Position numbers and translations under genes: made by a program. From JBCCCJ01 sp039029315 (GTDB lineage Bacteria > Bacteroidota > Bacteroidia > J057): a stretch of 64,000 nt of DNA. Of the stretch, positions 43,378 to 51,383 are shown in pieces. Position 1 is the stretch's first letter, and each line of letters begins with the position of its first letter. The notes under the pieces were generated by a model. It had not been told where the DNA came from. It worked only from the letters and a program-made list of their open reading frames with translations, and did not search any database. The stretch spans positions 1 to 64,000 of the forward strand of contig JBCCGK010000018.1 of the NCBI GenBank assembly GCA_039029315.1, written 5' to 3'.

Positions 43378-45561
43378 CTATTTTTTAACAAATGAACGGC
43401 TTGCAAGTTTTTCTCCGCTTTGGACCTGAATGATGTACATACCAGGACTAAAAGAGGAAACCTGAAGGTCGACTTCCTGCATTTCTGCAGCCGTATTGAT
43501 ATGCTGTTGAGAAAGAATGATACGGCCAGTCATATCCAGAACATTGATTGAGGCCTTTCTGCTTCTGCTTTCATGAGATGAAAAGCTGACTTTGAGCAGA
43601 TCTGTTGCTGGAACGGGATACAATTCCAGAGATTCGAGTCTCAAGGCATCAGGAATACCAGTGGTTCCGCAGACTTCTACAGATGTGTCTCGCATGATCA
43701 CGATGAAGTTGTCTGACTCCTGGAAGCAACTATCAGCAACAGGAACCTCAGAGGCTGTATCACCAACTTGTGCAAGAAACTCTCCTGTATAAGAAACGCC
43801 CCAGACCCAGCATTCACCTACACCAGCGCCCAGAAAATCTACTTCATCTCCCGGAGGTAAACCAAGAATCTCAAGTGCTGTATCTGTTACGACATATTGG
43901 AAGCCTGTACCGAAGGTGCCTGCCGAATCAAAAGCGACGATTCCTGCCATCGCTCCTGTATCCGTCAGACAGACATAGATGGTATCCATGCCTATTTCAG
44001 TTGAAATGGTTCCACCAGCTACAGAATCCCGGAGCACGACTACAAAGTCTTTGGATAAATTAAAACAGCCATCTGACAGCGTATCTACTGTCGCGTTTCC
44101 GCCGACCATCGCTGTGAGATTGCCAGAGTAGGAGAGACCCCATACCCAGCATTCGCCTGTTCCAGCCCCAGAAAAATTTACCTGATTGCCAGGAGGTAAG
44201 CCGAGAATGGTACCATTTGGATCGGTAACTACATAGGCGAAGTTATCACCAAAGGCATTGGAACTGGCAAAGTCAATGATAGTCGTGGACTCATCATTGA
44301 GGCAGACCTCTACGGTATCCTCACCCATGCTGCTCAGAACATTGCCGCCGTCTACTGAATCTCTAAACACAACAACAAAATTACTTGAAACCATATAGCA
44401 GTCTTCTGAAAATACCGCCTGGCTGATACTCATGCCAGCCTGGTCGTTCAGTGTGCCCAGGTGAGCCACTCCGTAGACCCAGCATTCGCCGACACCTGCC
44501 CCAGAAAAATCGATGGTATTGCCACCAGAATTGGTAGCTCCCAAAATAGTCCCGGATGGATCTGTTGCTACATAGGCATATCCTCCAAGAGAGTTGCTAT
44601 TGTCAAAGGAGACAAGACCATTGCCCACGCCATCGTAGCAGACATACACTGTATCGCCTCCATTTTCCTGAAAGACGGTTCCACCAGCAACCGAATCTCT
44701 GGCGATCCACACGACATTGCTGGACAATTCATAACAACCGTCAGACAGGGGATCAGAATTGACATTGTCTCCCAGTTGAGCCACAATGGAGCCAGAATAA
44801 GAAAGCCCATAGACTAAGCACAGTCCGGTACCTGCATTGCTAAAGTCAGCCACATCTCCTGGAGGCAATCCGAGAATCATGCCATTGGCATCTGTAACAA
44901 TGTAAGCATAGCTCTCTGTAGAAGTTGTCGTGCTATCAAAAGCCACAATTGGAGACATCCCTCCTTGCCCTGCTACACAATAAAAAATGGTGTCTTCTCC
45001 GACCTCCGTAACCACCATTCCTCCATCAACATTGACCATCGCAGCATTTTCCTGACCAAAAGAAGCAGTGGTCTGCTCCACCCAATTGCCGGGGGTATTG
45101 CCACAGCCATTGTTTTCGATAGAATTGTTGGCATTGGCAACAGTGGGCACAAATTCTCCTGCTGTCCAAATGCCCTTCATCACAGCAACACTTTCTCTCC
45201 CAATGCCGCCCTGTCCATATTGCACAAAGTCTTGCATGGCAGTAGAAGAACCGAAAGAACCAGAATTGTACAACCCGAGATCTGAAGAACTGTTGTTCAT
45301 GTTGAGTCCAGTCACATAAACAATTGAGCCAGGAGCCATGTTGAGGTTTCCTGAAGCAGTGAGAGAATTCAACTGATTGTACACAAAGCGATAGCAAAAC
45401 CACCAACTGGAAACATTCACCGTGGTGGTCCCAACATTCTTCAATTCTACGGTATCGCTGGTCCCACCATATTTGACTTCATTGATGATGACCTGTCCGT
45501 GAAGCAATTGTCCTACAGAAAGCATAGAACAAAACAAAAAAAGCCGCATTAATAATTTCAT
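43378..45561 (-). CDS. T9SS-exported protein: lamin-tail domain plus four ~110-residue repeats
   Basis: 727 residues from Met 45561 (MKLLMRLFLFCSMLSVGQLLHG, signal peptide). Residues ~25-130 look like a lamin-tail (LTD) domain (VIINEVKYGGTSDTVELKN). Four tandem repeats follow, each with GG…DT-x-Y-V-C, YVVTDPNGTILGLPPG, VDF…AGxGECWVWG-x-SYxG and a final C-F…S-x-NF-VVV-RD. The C-terminus is a T9SS type-A sorting domain (LYPVPATDLLKVSFS, GMYIIQVQSGEKLASRSFVKK). The repeat is shared with the next gene upstream; no known family name was recognised. Probably a surface or secreted adhesin. Confidence 0.82.
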   Translation of the reverse strand: MKLLMRLFLFCSMLSVGQLLHGQVIINEVKYGGTSDTVELKNVGTTTVNVSSWWFCYRFVYNQLNSLTASGNLNMAPGSIVYVTGLNMNNSSSDLGLYNSGSFGSSTAMQDFVQYGQGGIGRESVAVMKGIWTAGEFVPTVANANNSIENNGCGNTPGNWVEQTTASFGQENAAMVNVDGGMVVTEVGEDTIFYCVAGQGGMSPIVAFDSTTTSTESYAYIVTDANGMILGLPPGDVADFSNAGTGLCLVYGLSYSGSIVAQLGDNVNSDPLSDGCYELSSNVVWIARDSVAGGTVFQENGGDTVYVCYDGVGNGLVSFDNSNSLGGYAYVATDPSGTILGATNSGGNTIDFSGAGVGECWVYGVAHLGTLNDQAGMSISQAVFSEDCYMVSSNFVVVFRDSVDGGNVLSSMGEDTVEVCLNDESTTIIDFASSNAFGDNFAYVVTDPNGTILGLPPGNQVNFSGAGTGECWVWGLSYSGNLTAMVGGNATVDTLSDGCFNLSKDFVVVLRDSVAGGTISTEIGMDTIYVCLTDTGAMAGIVAFDSAGTFGTGFQYVVTDTALEILGLPPGDEVDFLGAGVGECWVWGVSYTGEFLAQVGDTASEVPVADSCFQESDNFIVIMRDTSVEVCGTTGIPDALRLESLELYPVPATDLLKVSFSSHESRSRKASINVLDMTGRIILSQQHINTAAEMQEVDLQVSSFSPGMYIIQVQSGEKLASRSFVKK

Positions 45562-45669
45562 GGAATACAAAAATTAATGTGTGAGGATTAAAATAGGTAA
45601 AGCTTTTTGGATGGTCAGGGACTAAAGATCTAAAGGTAAGAAATGAATCTTGCTTTGGAACAAAAACGC

Positions 45670-45699
45670 AAGTTTTCCAGACACTTTGCTGGAAAACTT
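45670..45699 (-). terminator. Terminator of the CBM3/T9SS gene
   Basis: Perfect 11-bp stem AAGTTTTCCAG / CTGGAAAACTT with an 8-nt loop, 22 bp after the stop at 45722; the minus strand continues GCGTTTTTG. Confidence 0.65.
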
Positions 45700-45721
45700 G
45701 ACGCTAGATGGAAAAAACCAG

Positions 45722-47551
45722 TTATTTTTTCATGACCCGCTTTGAGATAATTTGGTCATTGAGTCGTAATTGAATGAGATACATCCCTGCTGGAATATTG
45801 GGGAGAGTAAGATCCTCACTCATAGAAGAAGCTGTAGTTTTGAAAACTTCCTGTCCATTGATGTTCATGATGCGAATGTCATATGCTCCACTTGGTGCAT
45901 CATTCAATTCGATCTTGAGACTGCTAGAGAATGGATTCGGGAAGATATTGGCCTGGAAGCTTTGGAACGTTCCAAAAGATGATCCCTGAAGAGGAGCAGC
46001 TGGAGGAAGTGGAGCGGGCTCTGTTCCTGCGATTAATACACCATCATAATATAGTGTGATGTTGTCATTGTATACGTGATTGGTGATGATTCCAATGAAG
46101 GAATGATCATCTGACTCATCAAAGCTATTGCCATCCTTGCGGCGGATGATGGTATTGGTATTGACTCTGGCTCCGGGAGCTAGGCTTCCCGAGGTGAAGC
46201 CAACTTCTAGATAGCTGTCGGCTCCACTTAAGGCAGGGTTCAAAGACCCTAGGGTCAAGGTGGTATTGCTGCAGCCTGCATCTGAAGATTTGCATGTCGC
46301 TGTATATGTTCCACTGACGTCCTCGGTGAACCAGTATCTCATTGTGATTCTGCTCAGGTCAGCAGCAGCACATCCATCATTCATCACACGAATTTGTGGC
46401 TTGATAGATTTGTTATTGACCGCATTCGGACCATTCTCGCTGTTTTTGTACTTGATGCTCAATTCTGGACCAGTTCTCAAGACCACGAGGAAGTTGTCAG
46501 AGAGATCGAAGCATCCATCAGTCAAGGCAGCAGTCAAAGCATTGTCCCCTACCTGCGCTGTTACATCACCAGAGTATCCAAGTCCCCAAACCCAACATTC
46601 ACCTACACCAGCGGGCGCAAAGTCCACACTATTTCCAGGAGGCAGTCCAAGGATGTTTCCTTGAGGATCAGTAACTACATATCTGAAGTTAGGTCCAGAG
46701 TTGTTCATATGTGTGAAGCTGACTACCTGAGCAGTTCCGTCGATGCAGACATAAGAGGTATCTCCACCATCAGCATTGTAGACCATTCCGCCATCGACAT
46801 CGTCGCGAAGGACCACGAGGAAGTTGTCGGAGAGATCGAAGCATCCATCAGTCAAGGCAGCAGTCAGAGCATTGTCTCCTACTTGAGCTGTTACATCCCC
46901 AGAGTATCCAAGTCCCCAAACCCAGCATTCGCCTACACCAGCTGGCGCAAAGTCTACGCTATTTCCAGGAGGCAGTCCAAGAATGTTTCCTTGAGGATCA
47001 GTAACTACATATCTGAAGTTAGGTCCAGAGTTGTTCATATGTGTGAAGCTGACAACCTGAGCAGTTCCGTCGATGCAAACATAAGAGGTATCTCCACCAT
47101 CAGCATTGTAGACCATTCCGCCATCGACATCGTCGCGATACACGACAACATAATTGTCGGACAAATCAAAACAGCCATTAGACAATGCAACCGTATTCGC
47201 ATCATCTCCTACATTGGCTGTGATACTTCCAGTATAAGAAAGTCCCCAAACCCAGCATTCGCCTGCACCAGCGGGCGCAAAATCAACCATATCTCCGGGA
47301 GGAAGTCCCAAAATAATGCCTGCGGGACTGGTAACAACATAGGCAAAATTGTCTGTAGCAGCAGTGGTGCTGTCAAACGAAATGACAGAGCTTCCTCCGC
47401 CACTACCGTTGATACAATAATAAGCCGTGTCCGTCCCAGCTTCTGTTGCGACTGTACCTCCATCGCAAGTGGAGGTAATATGAGCTTGGAGTGTTCCTCC
47501 GAGGGCCCACATGAGCAAGAACAAGGAAAATGTCCGAGTACGAATGTCCAT
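45722..47551 (-). CDS. T9SS-exported protein: three ~110-residue repeats plus CBM3-like domain
   Basis: 609 residues from Met 47551 (MDIRTRTFSLFLLMWALGGTLQA, signal peptide). Three repeats of the unit seen in the neighbouring gene occupy ~25-360; units 2 and 3 are identical in protein sequence. Next comes a family 3 carbohydrate-binding module (~365-520): LSIKYKNSENGPNAVNNKSI, PQIRVMNDG, MRYWFTED, SYLEVGFTSGSLAPGARVNT, HVYNDNITLYYDG. CBM3 commonly binds cellulose or chitin. The T9SS sorting domain ends the chain (IFPNPFSSSLKIEL, GMYLIQLRLNDQIISKRVMKK). Attachment to a polysaccharide is the likely role. Confidence 0.85.
   Translation of the reverse strand: MDIRTRTFSLFLLMWALGGTLQAHITSTCDGGTVATEAGTDTAYYCINGSGGGSSVISFDSTTAATDNFAYVVTSPAGIILGLPPGDMVDFAPAGAGECWVWGLSYTGSITANVGDDANTVALSNGCFDLSDNYVVVYRDDVDGGMVYNADGGDTSYVCIDGTAQVVSFTHMNNSGPNFRYVVTDPQGNILGLPPGNSVDFAPAGVGECWVWGLGYSGDVTAQVGDNALTAALTDGCFDLSDNFLVVLRDDVDGGMVYNADGGDTSYVCIDGTAQVVSFTHMNNSGPNFRYVVTDPQGNILGLPPGNSVDFAPAGVGECWVWGLGYSGDVTAQVGDNALTAALTDGCFDLSDNFLVVLRTGPELSIKYKNSENGPNAVNNKSIKPQIRVMNDGCAAADLSRITMRYWFTEDVSGTYTATCKSSDAGCSNTTLTLGSLNPALSGADSYLEVGFTSGSLAPGARVNTNTIIRRKDGNSFDESDDHSFIGIITNHVYNDNITLYYDGVLIAGTEPAPLPPAAPLQGSSFGTFQSFQANIFPNPFSSSLKIELNDAPSGAYDIRIMNINGQEVFKTTASSMSEDLTLPNIPAGMYLIQLRLNDQIISKRVMKK
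46482..47141 (-). repeat. Tandem 330-bp coding repeat, two near-identical units
   Basis: Units 46482-46811 and 46812-47141 (boundaries approximate) have a 330-bp period, encode identical 110-residue segments, and differ at about 14 bases by eye, all silent. A third, more diverged unit follows to ~47470. Confidence 0.85.
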
Positions 47552-47824
47552 GTTTTTCAGGTTTGAGGTAATTGAAAAATAGTTAGTAAATACTTCTTGG
47601 GTGAGCTTCGAAGACAAATGTATTCGTAGAATCTCACAGAATTATCACAGAATTATATCCGTTCAAAACCATTCTGATACAGTCTGTGATACCTTCGATT
47701 GCACAATGGGAGATGGCCTGAATTCTAAGGTGGAATTGGAATTGCGAATGAAAAACTGCTTTTTTGCATCGTTCAATTTCATACGCCATTTTTCAGATAC
47801 ATACACCTTAACCTCAATTGTTAT

Positions 47825-48808
47825 ATGGATGTAAGAGCAGTGATTACAGCAGTCGGTGGATATGTCCCAGAAAAAGTTTTGAGCAATGCCGACCTGGAAA
47901 AAATGGTAGATACAAATGACCAATGGATTCGAGATAGAACTGGTATTGCCGAGAGAAGAATTTTGGATGATGGGCGAGCTACCTCAGATATGGCAGTAGA
48001 GGCTGTCAAGGATTTGTTGCGAAAAACAGATTATGGTCCTGACGACATAGACCTGATCATCTGTTCGACAGTATCTCCGGATCACGTATATCCAGCTACT
48101 GCCAATATCATTGCAAATAAGATTGGCTCTCCTGCTTCCTGGGGATTTGATATGAATGCTGCCTGTTCTGGCTTTTTGTATGCCCTTCGAACAGGTTCTC
48201 AGTTCATTGAGAGTGGAATGCACAAAAGAGTCTTGGTAGTAGGAGCGGATCATATGACCATGCGAGTCAATTATGAGGACCGCAATACCTGCATCCTGTT
48301 TGGGGATGGGGCAGGTGCTGTACTGTTGGAGCCTGGAACAGGGGAAAACGGGATCATCGACTCTGAATTTGCAGTAGATGGAAGCGGGGCTGATTACCTT
48401 CGACAAAAAGCTGGCGGAAGTGCCTATCCGACAAGCTTCGAAACAGTCAAAAACAAGGAACATTTCATTTATCAAGATGGCCGAACAGTGTTCAAGGCGG
48501 CTGTCAAGGGAATGGCTGACATTACCTTTGATGTGATGAAACGCAATGGTCTGACAAGTGATGATGTTGCCTATCTGGTGCCGCATCAGGCAAACAAACG
48601 TATCATCGATGCAACGGCACGTCGCGCAGGGCTGCCTGAAGATAAGGTCATGATCAATATTCAACGATATGGCAATACGACCAATGCTACCATTCCATTG
48701 TGTCTATGGGAATGGGAAAACAAACTGAAAGCAGGAGATAAACTTCTGTTGGCAGCATTTGGTGGTGGATTTGCCTGGGGATCGATTTATCTTAAATGGG
48801 CATATTAA
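47825..48808 (+). CDS. fabH: 3-oxoacyl-[acyl-carrier-protein] synthase III (copy 1)
   Basis: 327 residues; condenses acyl-CoA with malonyl-ACP to start fatty acids. Catalytic triad: Cys in MNAACSGFLYAL (~113), His in LVPHQANKRIIDAT (~252), Asn in RYGNTTNATIPLCLWEWE (~282). Other landmarks: AVGGYVPEKVLSN at the N-terminus, WIRDRTGIAERRI, and LLAAFGGGFAWGSIYLKW at the C-terminus. It heads the region that also holds efp, accB and accC, a grouping typical of Bacteroidota (where plsX and rpmF usually precede fabH; they are not here). A second, diverged FabH is at 61802. Confidence 0.93.
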   Translation: MDVRAVITAVGGYVPEKVLSNADLEKMVDTNDQWIRDRTGIAERRILDDGRATSDMAVEAVKDLLRKTDYGPDDIDLIICSTVSPDHVYPATANIIANKIGSPASWGFDMNAACSGFLYALRTGSQFIESGMHKRVLVVGADHMTMRVNYEDRNTCILFGDGAGAVLLEPGTGENGIIDSEFAVDGSGADYLRQKAGGSAYPTSFETVKNKEHFIYQDGRTVFKAAVKGMADITFDVMKRNGLTSDDVAYLVPHQANKRIIDATARRAGLPEDKVMINIQRYGNTTNATIPLCLWEWENKLKAGDKLLLAAFGGGFAWGSIYLKWAY

Positions 48809-48951
48809 GGAACAGTCCCTAAGTGGGGAGGCAATTTTACCTTGTATGTGGATAGAGGGACTAATGGAAAAAAGAGATTTTCTCCGTATTCGGACTCATA
48901 TGTTCTCTATTGATCATTCTATCTCTTCTTAAGCGAACAAAATTAAGGCTA

Positions 48952-49113
48952 AGAGACTGTTTGAGTTTCTCCTTTATGTTCTCTGAGGGGTCTTTTTGTA
49001 AGCTGGCTGTGTCATTTTTTTCGAAATAACTCGCTATTCCTCAAAAAAATTCCTTGCCAGAACACAAAAACACCTCCTACATAAAAGTAAACACTGAAAT
49101 CAAAACAGTCTCT
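48952..49113. repeat. Palindromic intergenic repeat, diverged copy A5 (162 bp)
   Basis: Ends AGAGACTGTTTGAG and …CAAAACAGTCTCT match the A family; the interior differs but is itself a fold-back with apex AATAACTC-GCTATT. It separates fabH from the lipoprotein gene inside the fatty-acid cluster. The rest of the 420-bp gap (48809-49228) holds nothing else I can name. Confidence 0.75.
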
Positions 49114-49228
49114 AAATATTCCTGGTTCTCAATCACTCTTGTAGTGAGAAGATTAAATACAAGCTCAGTGAAATTGATCGGTCATTTTTCCTGGCATCTA
49201 TAGATGATCAACCCGCATACAGCTAGTT

Positions 49229-50191
49229 ATGCGAATTCTCATTTTCTTTCTCCTGTCTCTCCTCCTGATTGCCTGTCGGTTCGATGGGGATGAAGTCTAT
49301 TATCCTGTTACAGAACGAGGATATATTTTGGGCATTCATCCGCTAGATGGAAGCAAGGAGATCTTGCGTATTGATCAACAGAGCCTTCATCGTCATTGGG
49401 AGAACTCCTGGCAAGGATTAGGAGGCAAAATAAGCGATATGGCCGGACAGGAGGACCGCTTGTGGTTGAGTAGTGGAGAGGGAAACCGCCTCATAGAAAT
49501 CGATCTCAAAACAGAAACACAAGTCCGGCAAATTGACCTGCCTCAATTTTCTCCCCATTATCTGAGCATTGGGACTACCTATGTATTGTTGTCTGATACG
49601 CTGAGCAATCAGGTGGCTTTTCTGAACCAGAAGACAGAATCTTTGACCGTTTTGGCCCTGGATCATCAGCCTGGAGAAGCAATGTATATTGCCCCAGTTT
49701 TCTATCTACTTATGGGGCAAAAGGAGATACAGATCTTGCATGAAACGGCCTTGGCACCCTTGGGAGAATTGAGCCTGGAACATCCACATGAAAGTCTTGC
49801 GTATGACTATCGGAATACAGTGATCTGTTATTCCCGCAGGACAGAAGATTCTGTTCTATTTCAGACGGACATCGATGTCAATACCTTTCAGATACTAGCT
49901 CCCGCTGTACAGCTTCCTTTCAACAAAGTGCGCCACTCCCCTTATCGAAGCCAGAATTTTGGAAAAGAACGCACCAATTCTGTGAGACTGCTTACCAATG
50001 GCAATCTGACCCCGGAAGTATTTGAAGCTGTTACGGATTTTGAAATAGATTTTTTTGAGTCGAATTACTATTACGTTCGTCGGGATTCTGTGTTTCGTTA
50101 TCATATTGATAGTCAGTCGCGTAGTGCTTTAGGAGCTTTTGGAGGAACCTTCCACAAATCCTTCTTCTACATTCCCACCCCGGAAAAATAA
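49229..50191 (+). CDS. Hypothetical lipoprotein, beta-propeller-like
   Basis: 320 residues, family not recognised. Signal with lipobox LLLIACRFDGDE (Cys ~16); Asp at +4 but not +2. The body is a series of short strands with WLSSGEGNRLIEIDLKT, YVLLSDTLSNQVAFLNQKT and DYRNTVICYSRRTEDSVLFQTD, a spacing reminiscent of YVTN/NHL-type propeller blades. It is 62 bp before efp on the same strand, so it interrupts the usual fabH-efp neighbourhood. It is likely surface- or periplasm-facing; no function is assigned. Confidence 0.7.
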   Translation: MRILIFFLLSLLLIACRFDGDEVYYPVTERGYILGIHPLDGSKEILRIDQQSLHRHWENSWQGLGGKISDMAGQEDRLWLSSGEGNRLIEIDLKTETQVRQIDLPQFSPHYLSIGTTYVLLSDTLSNQVAFLNQKTESLTVLALDHQPGEAMYIAPVFYLLMGQKEIQILHETALAPLGELSLEHPHESLAYDYRNTVICYSRRTEDSVLFQTDIDVNTFQILAPAVQLPFNKVRHSPYRSQNFGKERTNSVRLLTNGNLTPEVFEAVTDFEIDFFESNYYYVRRDSVFRYHIDSQSRSALGAFGGTFHKSFFYIPTPEK

Positions 50192-50253
50192 ATATTGGGT
50201 ATTTTTCTTAACTTGCGGCCCTGTTTCCAAATTAGAATTATAGAAATACGCTT

Positions 50254-50820
50254 ATGGCAAATATGTCGGATATTCGGAATGGTTTGACATTCAGGCAAAA
50301 TGGAGAAATCTATACAGTGGTTGAATTCCAGCATGTAAAGCAAGCTCGTAGTGCATCTTTTGTTCGCGCAAAAATCAAGAGCCTTACTTCAGGGAAAATG
50401 TTAGAGGAAACTTTCAACAAAAGTTCAAAGATCGATGACATTCGGGTCGAAAGACATAAATACCAATATCTGTATGATGAAGGAGACTTTCTCATATTCA
50501 TGAATGGAGAGACTTTTGAACAAGTGTCAATCGAAAAGGAAATGATCGCAGCTATGGATTTGTTGAAAGAAGGAGAAACTGTGGAAGTATTATTTGACAC
50601 AAGTGATGATTCTCCGCTCACCGTAGATATGCCACAGCACGTCATCCGGGAAGTGATTCATACAGAACCTGGCCTTAGAGGAGACACAGCTACCAAAACC
50701 ATGAAGCCAGCCAAGGTTGAAGGTGGTGCGACGATCAAAGTTCCCTTGTTCATCAATATCGGAGACAAAATCAAAATAGAGACCGCTTCCAAAGCTTATA
50801 TGGAACGAGTCAAAGGATAA
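50254..50820 (+). CDS. efp: Elongation factor P
   Basis: 188 residues, three beta-barrel domains; relieves ribosome stalling at consecutive prolines. MANMSDIRNGLTFRQNGEIYTVVEFQHVK at the start, VERHKYQYLYDEGDFLIFMNGETFEQ in the middle and EPGLRGDTATKTMKPAKVEGGATIKVPLFINIGDKIKIET at the end are diagnostic (shown in parts). In domain I the loop that usually reads HVKPGKGxAF is HVKQARSASF: the tip residue is Arg rather than Lys and both Pro and Gly are replaced, so the post-translational modification may differ. It is followed 47 bp later by accB. Confidence 0.95.
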   Translation: MANMSDIRNGLTFRQNGEIYTVVEFQHVKQARSASFVRAKIKSLTSGKMLEETFNKSSKIDDIRVERHKYQYLYDEGDFLIFMNGETFEQVSIEKEMIAAMDLLKEGETVEVLFDTSDDSPLTVDMPQHVIREVIHTEPGLRGDTATKTMKPAKVEGGATIKVPLFINIGDKIKIETASKAYMERVKG

Positions 50821-50867
50821 TACTTGCTTACAATCTCTCATACACACCTTATCCAATAGTTGGGACT

Positions 50868-51383
50868 ATGGAATTCAAAGAAATCCAAGATCTGCTGAAA
50901 TTGGTCAATAAAACCAATCTCACTGAAGTCGAAATCGAAAAAAAGGACTTCAAACTGAAAATTCGCAGAAAAGCACCGGAGAGTAACGTTATATATACAA
51001 CACAACAAGCATCACCTATTACAGCTGCCTTGCCTCCTCAAGCAATGGCGCTACCAGAAGCTGAGCCGAAACCTGAAACGAAACCCAAGAAGGCCATTGC
51101 GGAAGCGCCAGCTACTCCTGCAACTGAAGAGAGTGCAAACCTCTATGAATTCAAATCTCCGATGATAGGGACCTTCTACAGATCCCAAAATCCAGAAACC
51201 CCTCCCTTTGTTAAAGTAGGGGATCAGGTACAAGTCGGACAGGTATTGTGTATCGTAGAAGCCATGAAACTCTTCAACGAGATTGAGTCCGAAGTAGAAG
51301 GCAAGATTGTTAAAATCATGCTGGAAAATGCACAACCCGTTGAATATGATCAGGTACTTTTCCTCATAGATACGAATGTTTAA
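50868..51383 (+). CDS. accB: Acetyl-CoA carboxylase biotin carboxyl carrier protein
   Basis: 171 residues. The N-terminal helix (MEFKEIQDLLKLVNKTNLTEVEIE) is followed by a Pro/Ala/Lys-rich linker (~45-90, PEAEPKPETKPKKAIAEAPA) and the biotinyl domain with EAMKLFNEIESEVEG; the Lys in EAMK (~133) carries biotin. SPMIGTFYRSQNPETPPFVKVGD is the typical AccB entry to that domain. It supplies carboxybiotin for malonyl-CoA synthesis with AccC. Its 3' end overlaps accC by 8 bp, so translation is coupled. accA/accD are not in the window. Confidence 0.95.
   Translation: MEFKEIQDLLKLVNKTNLTEVEIEKKDFKLKIRRKAPESNVIYTTQQASPITAALPPQAMALPEAEPKPETKPKKAIAEAPATPATEESANLYEFKSPMIGTFYRSQNPETPPFVKVGDQVQVGQVLCIVEAMKLFNEIESEVEGKIVKIMLENAQPVEYDQVLFLIDTNV

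Noticed and set aside
43700..47470. CRISPR-like regular repeats
   Set aside because: The periodicity (~330 bp) is in coding sequence and encodes protein repeats; no short repeat-spacer array exists in the window.
46394..47566. 390-codon open frame on the plus strand
   Set aside because: It is antisense to the T9SS/CBM3 gene, and its repetitive protein simply mirrors the coding repeats; no start context or similarity.
47984..48664. 226-codon minus-strand frame
   Set aside because: Antisense of fabH copy 1.
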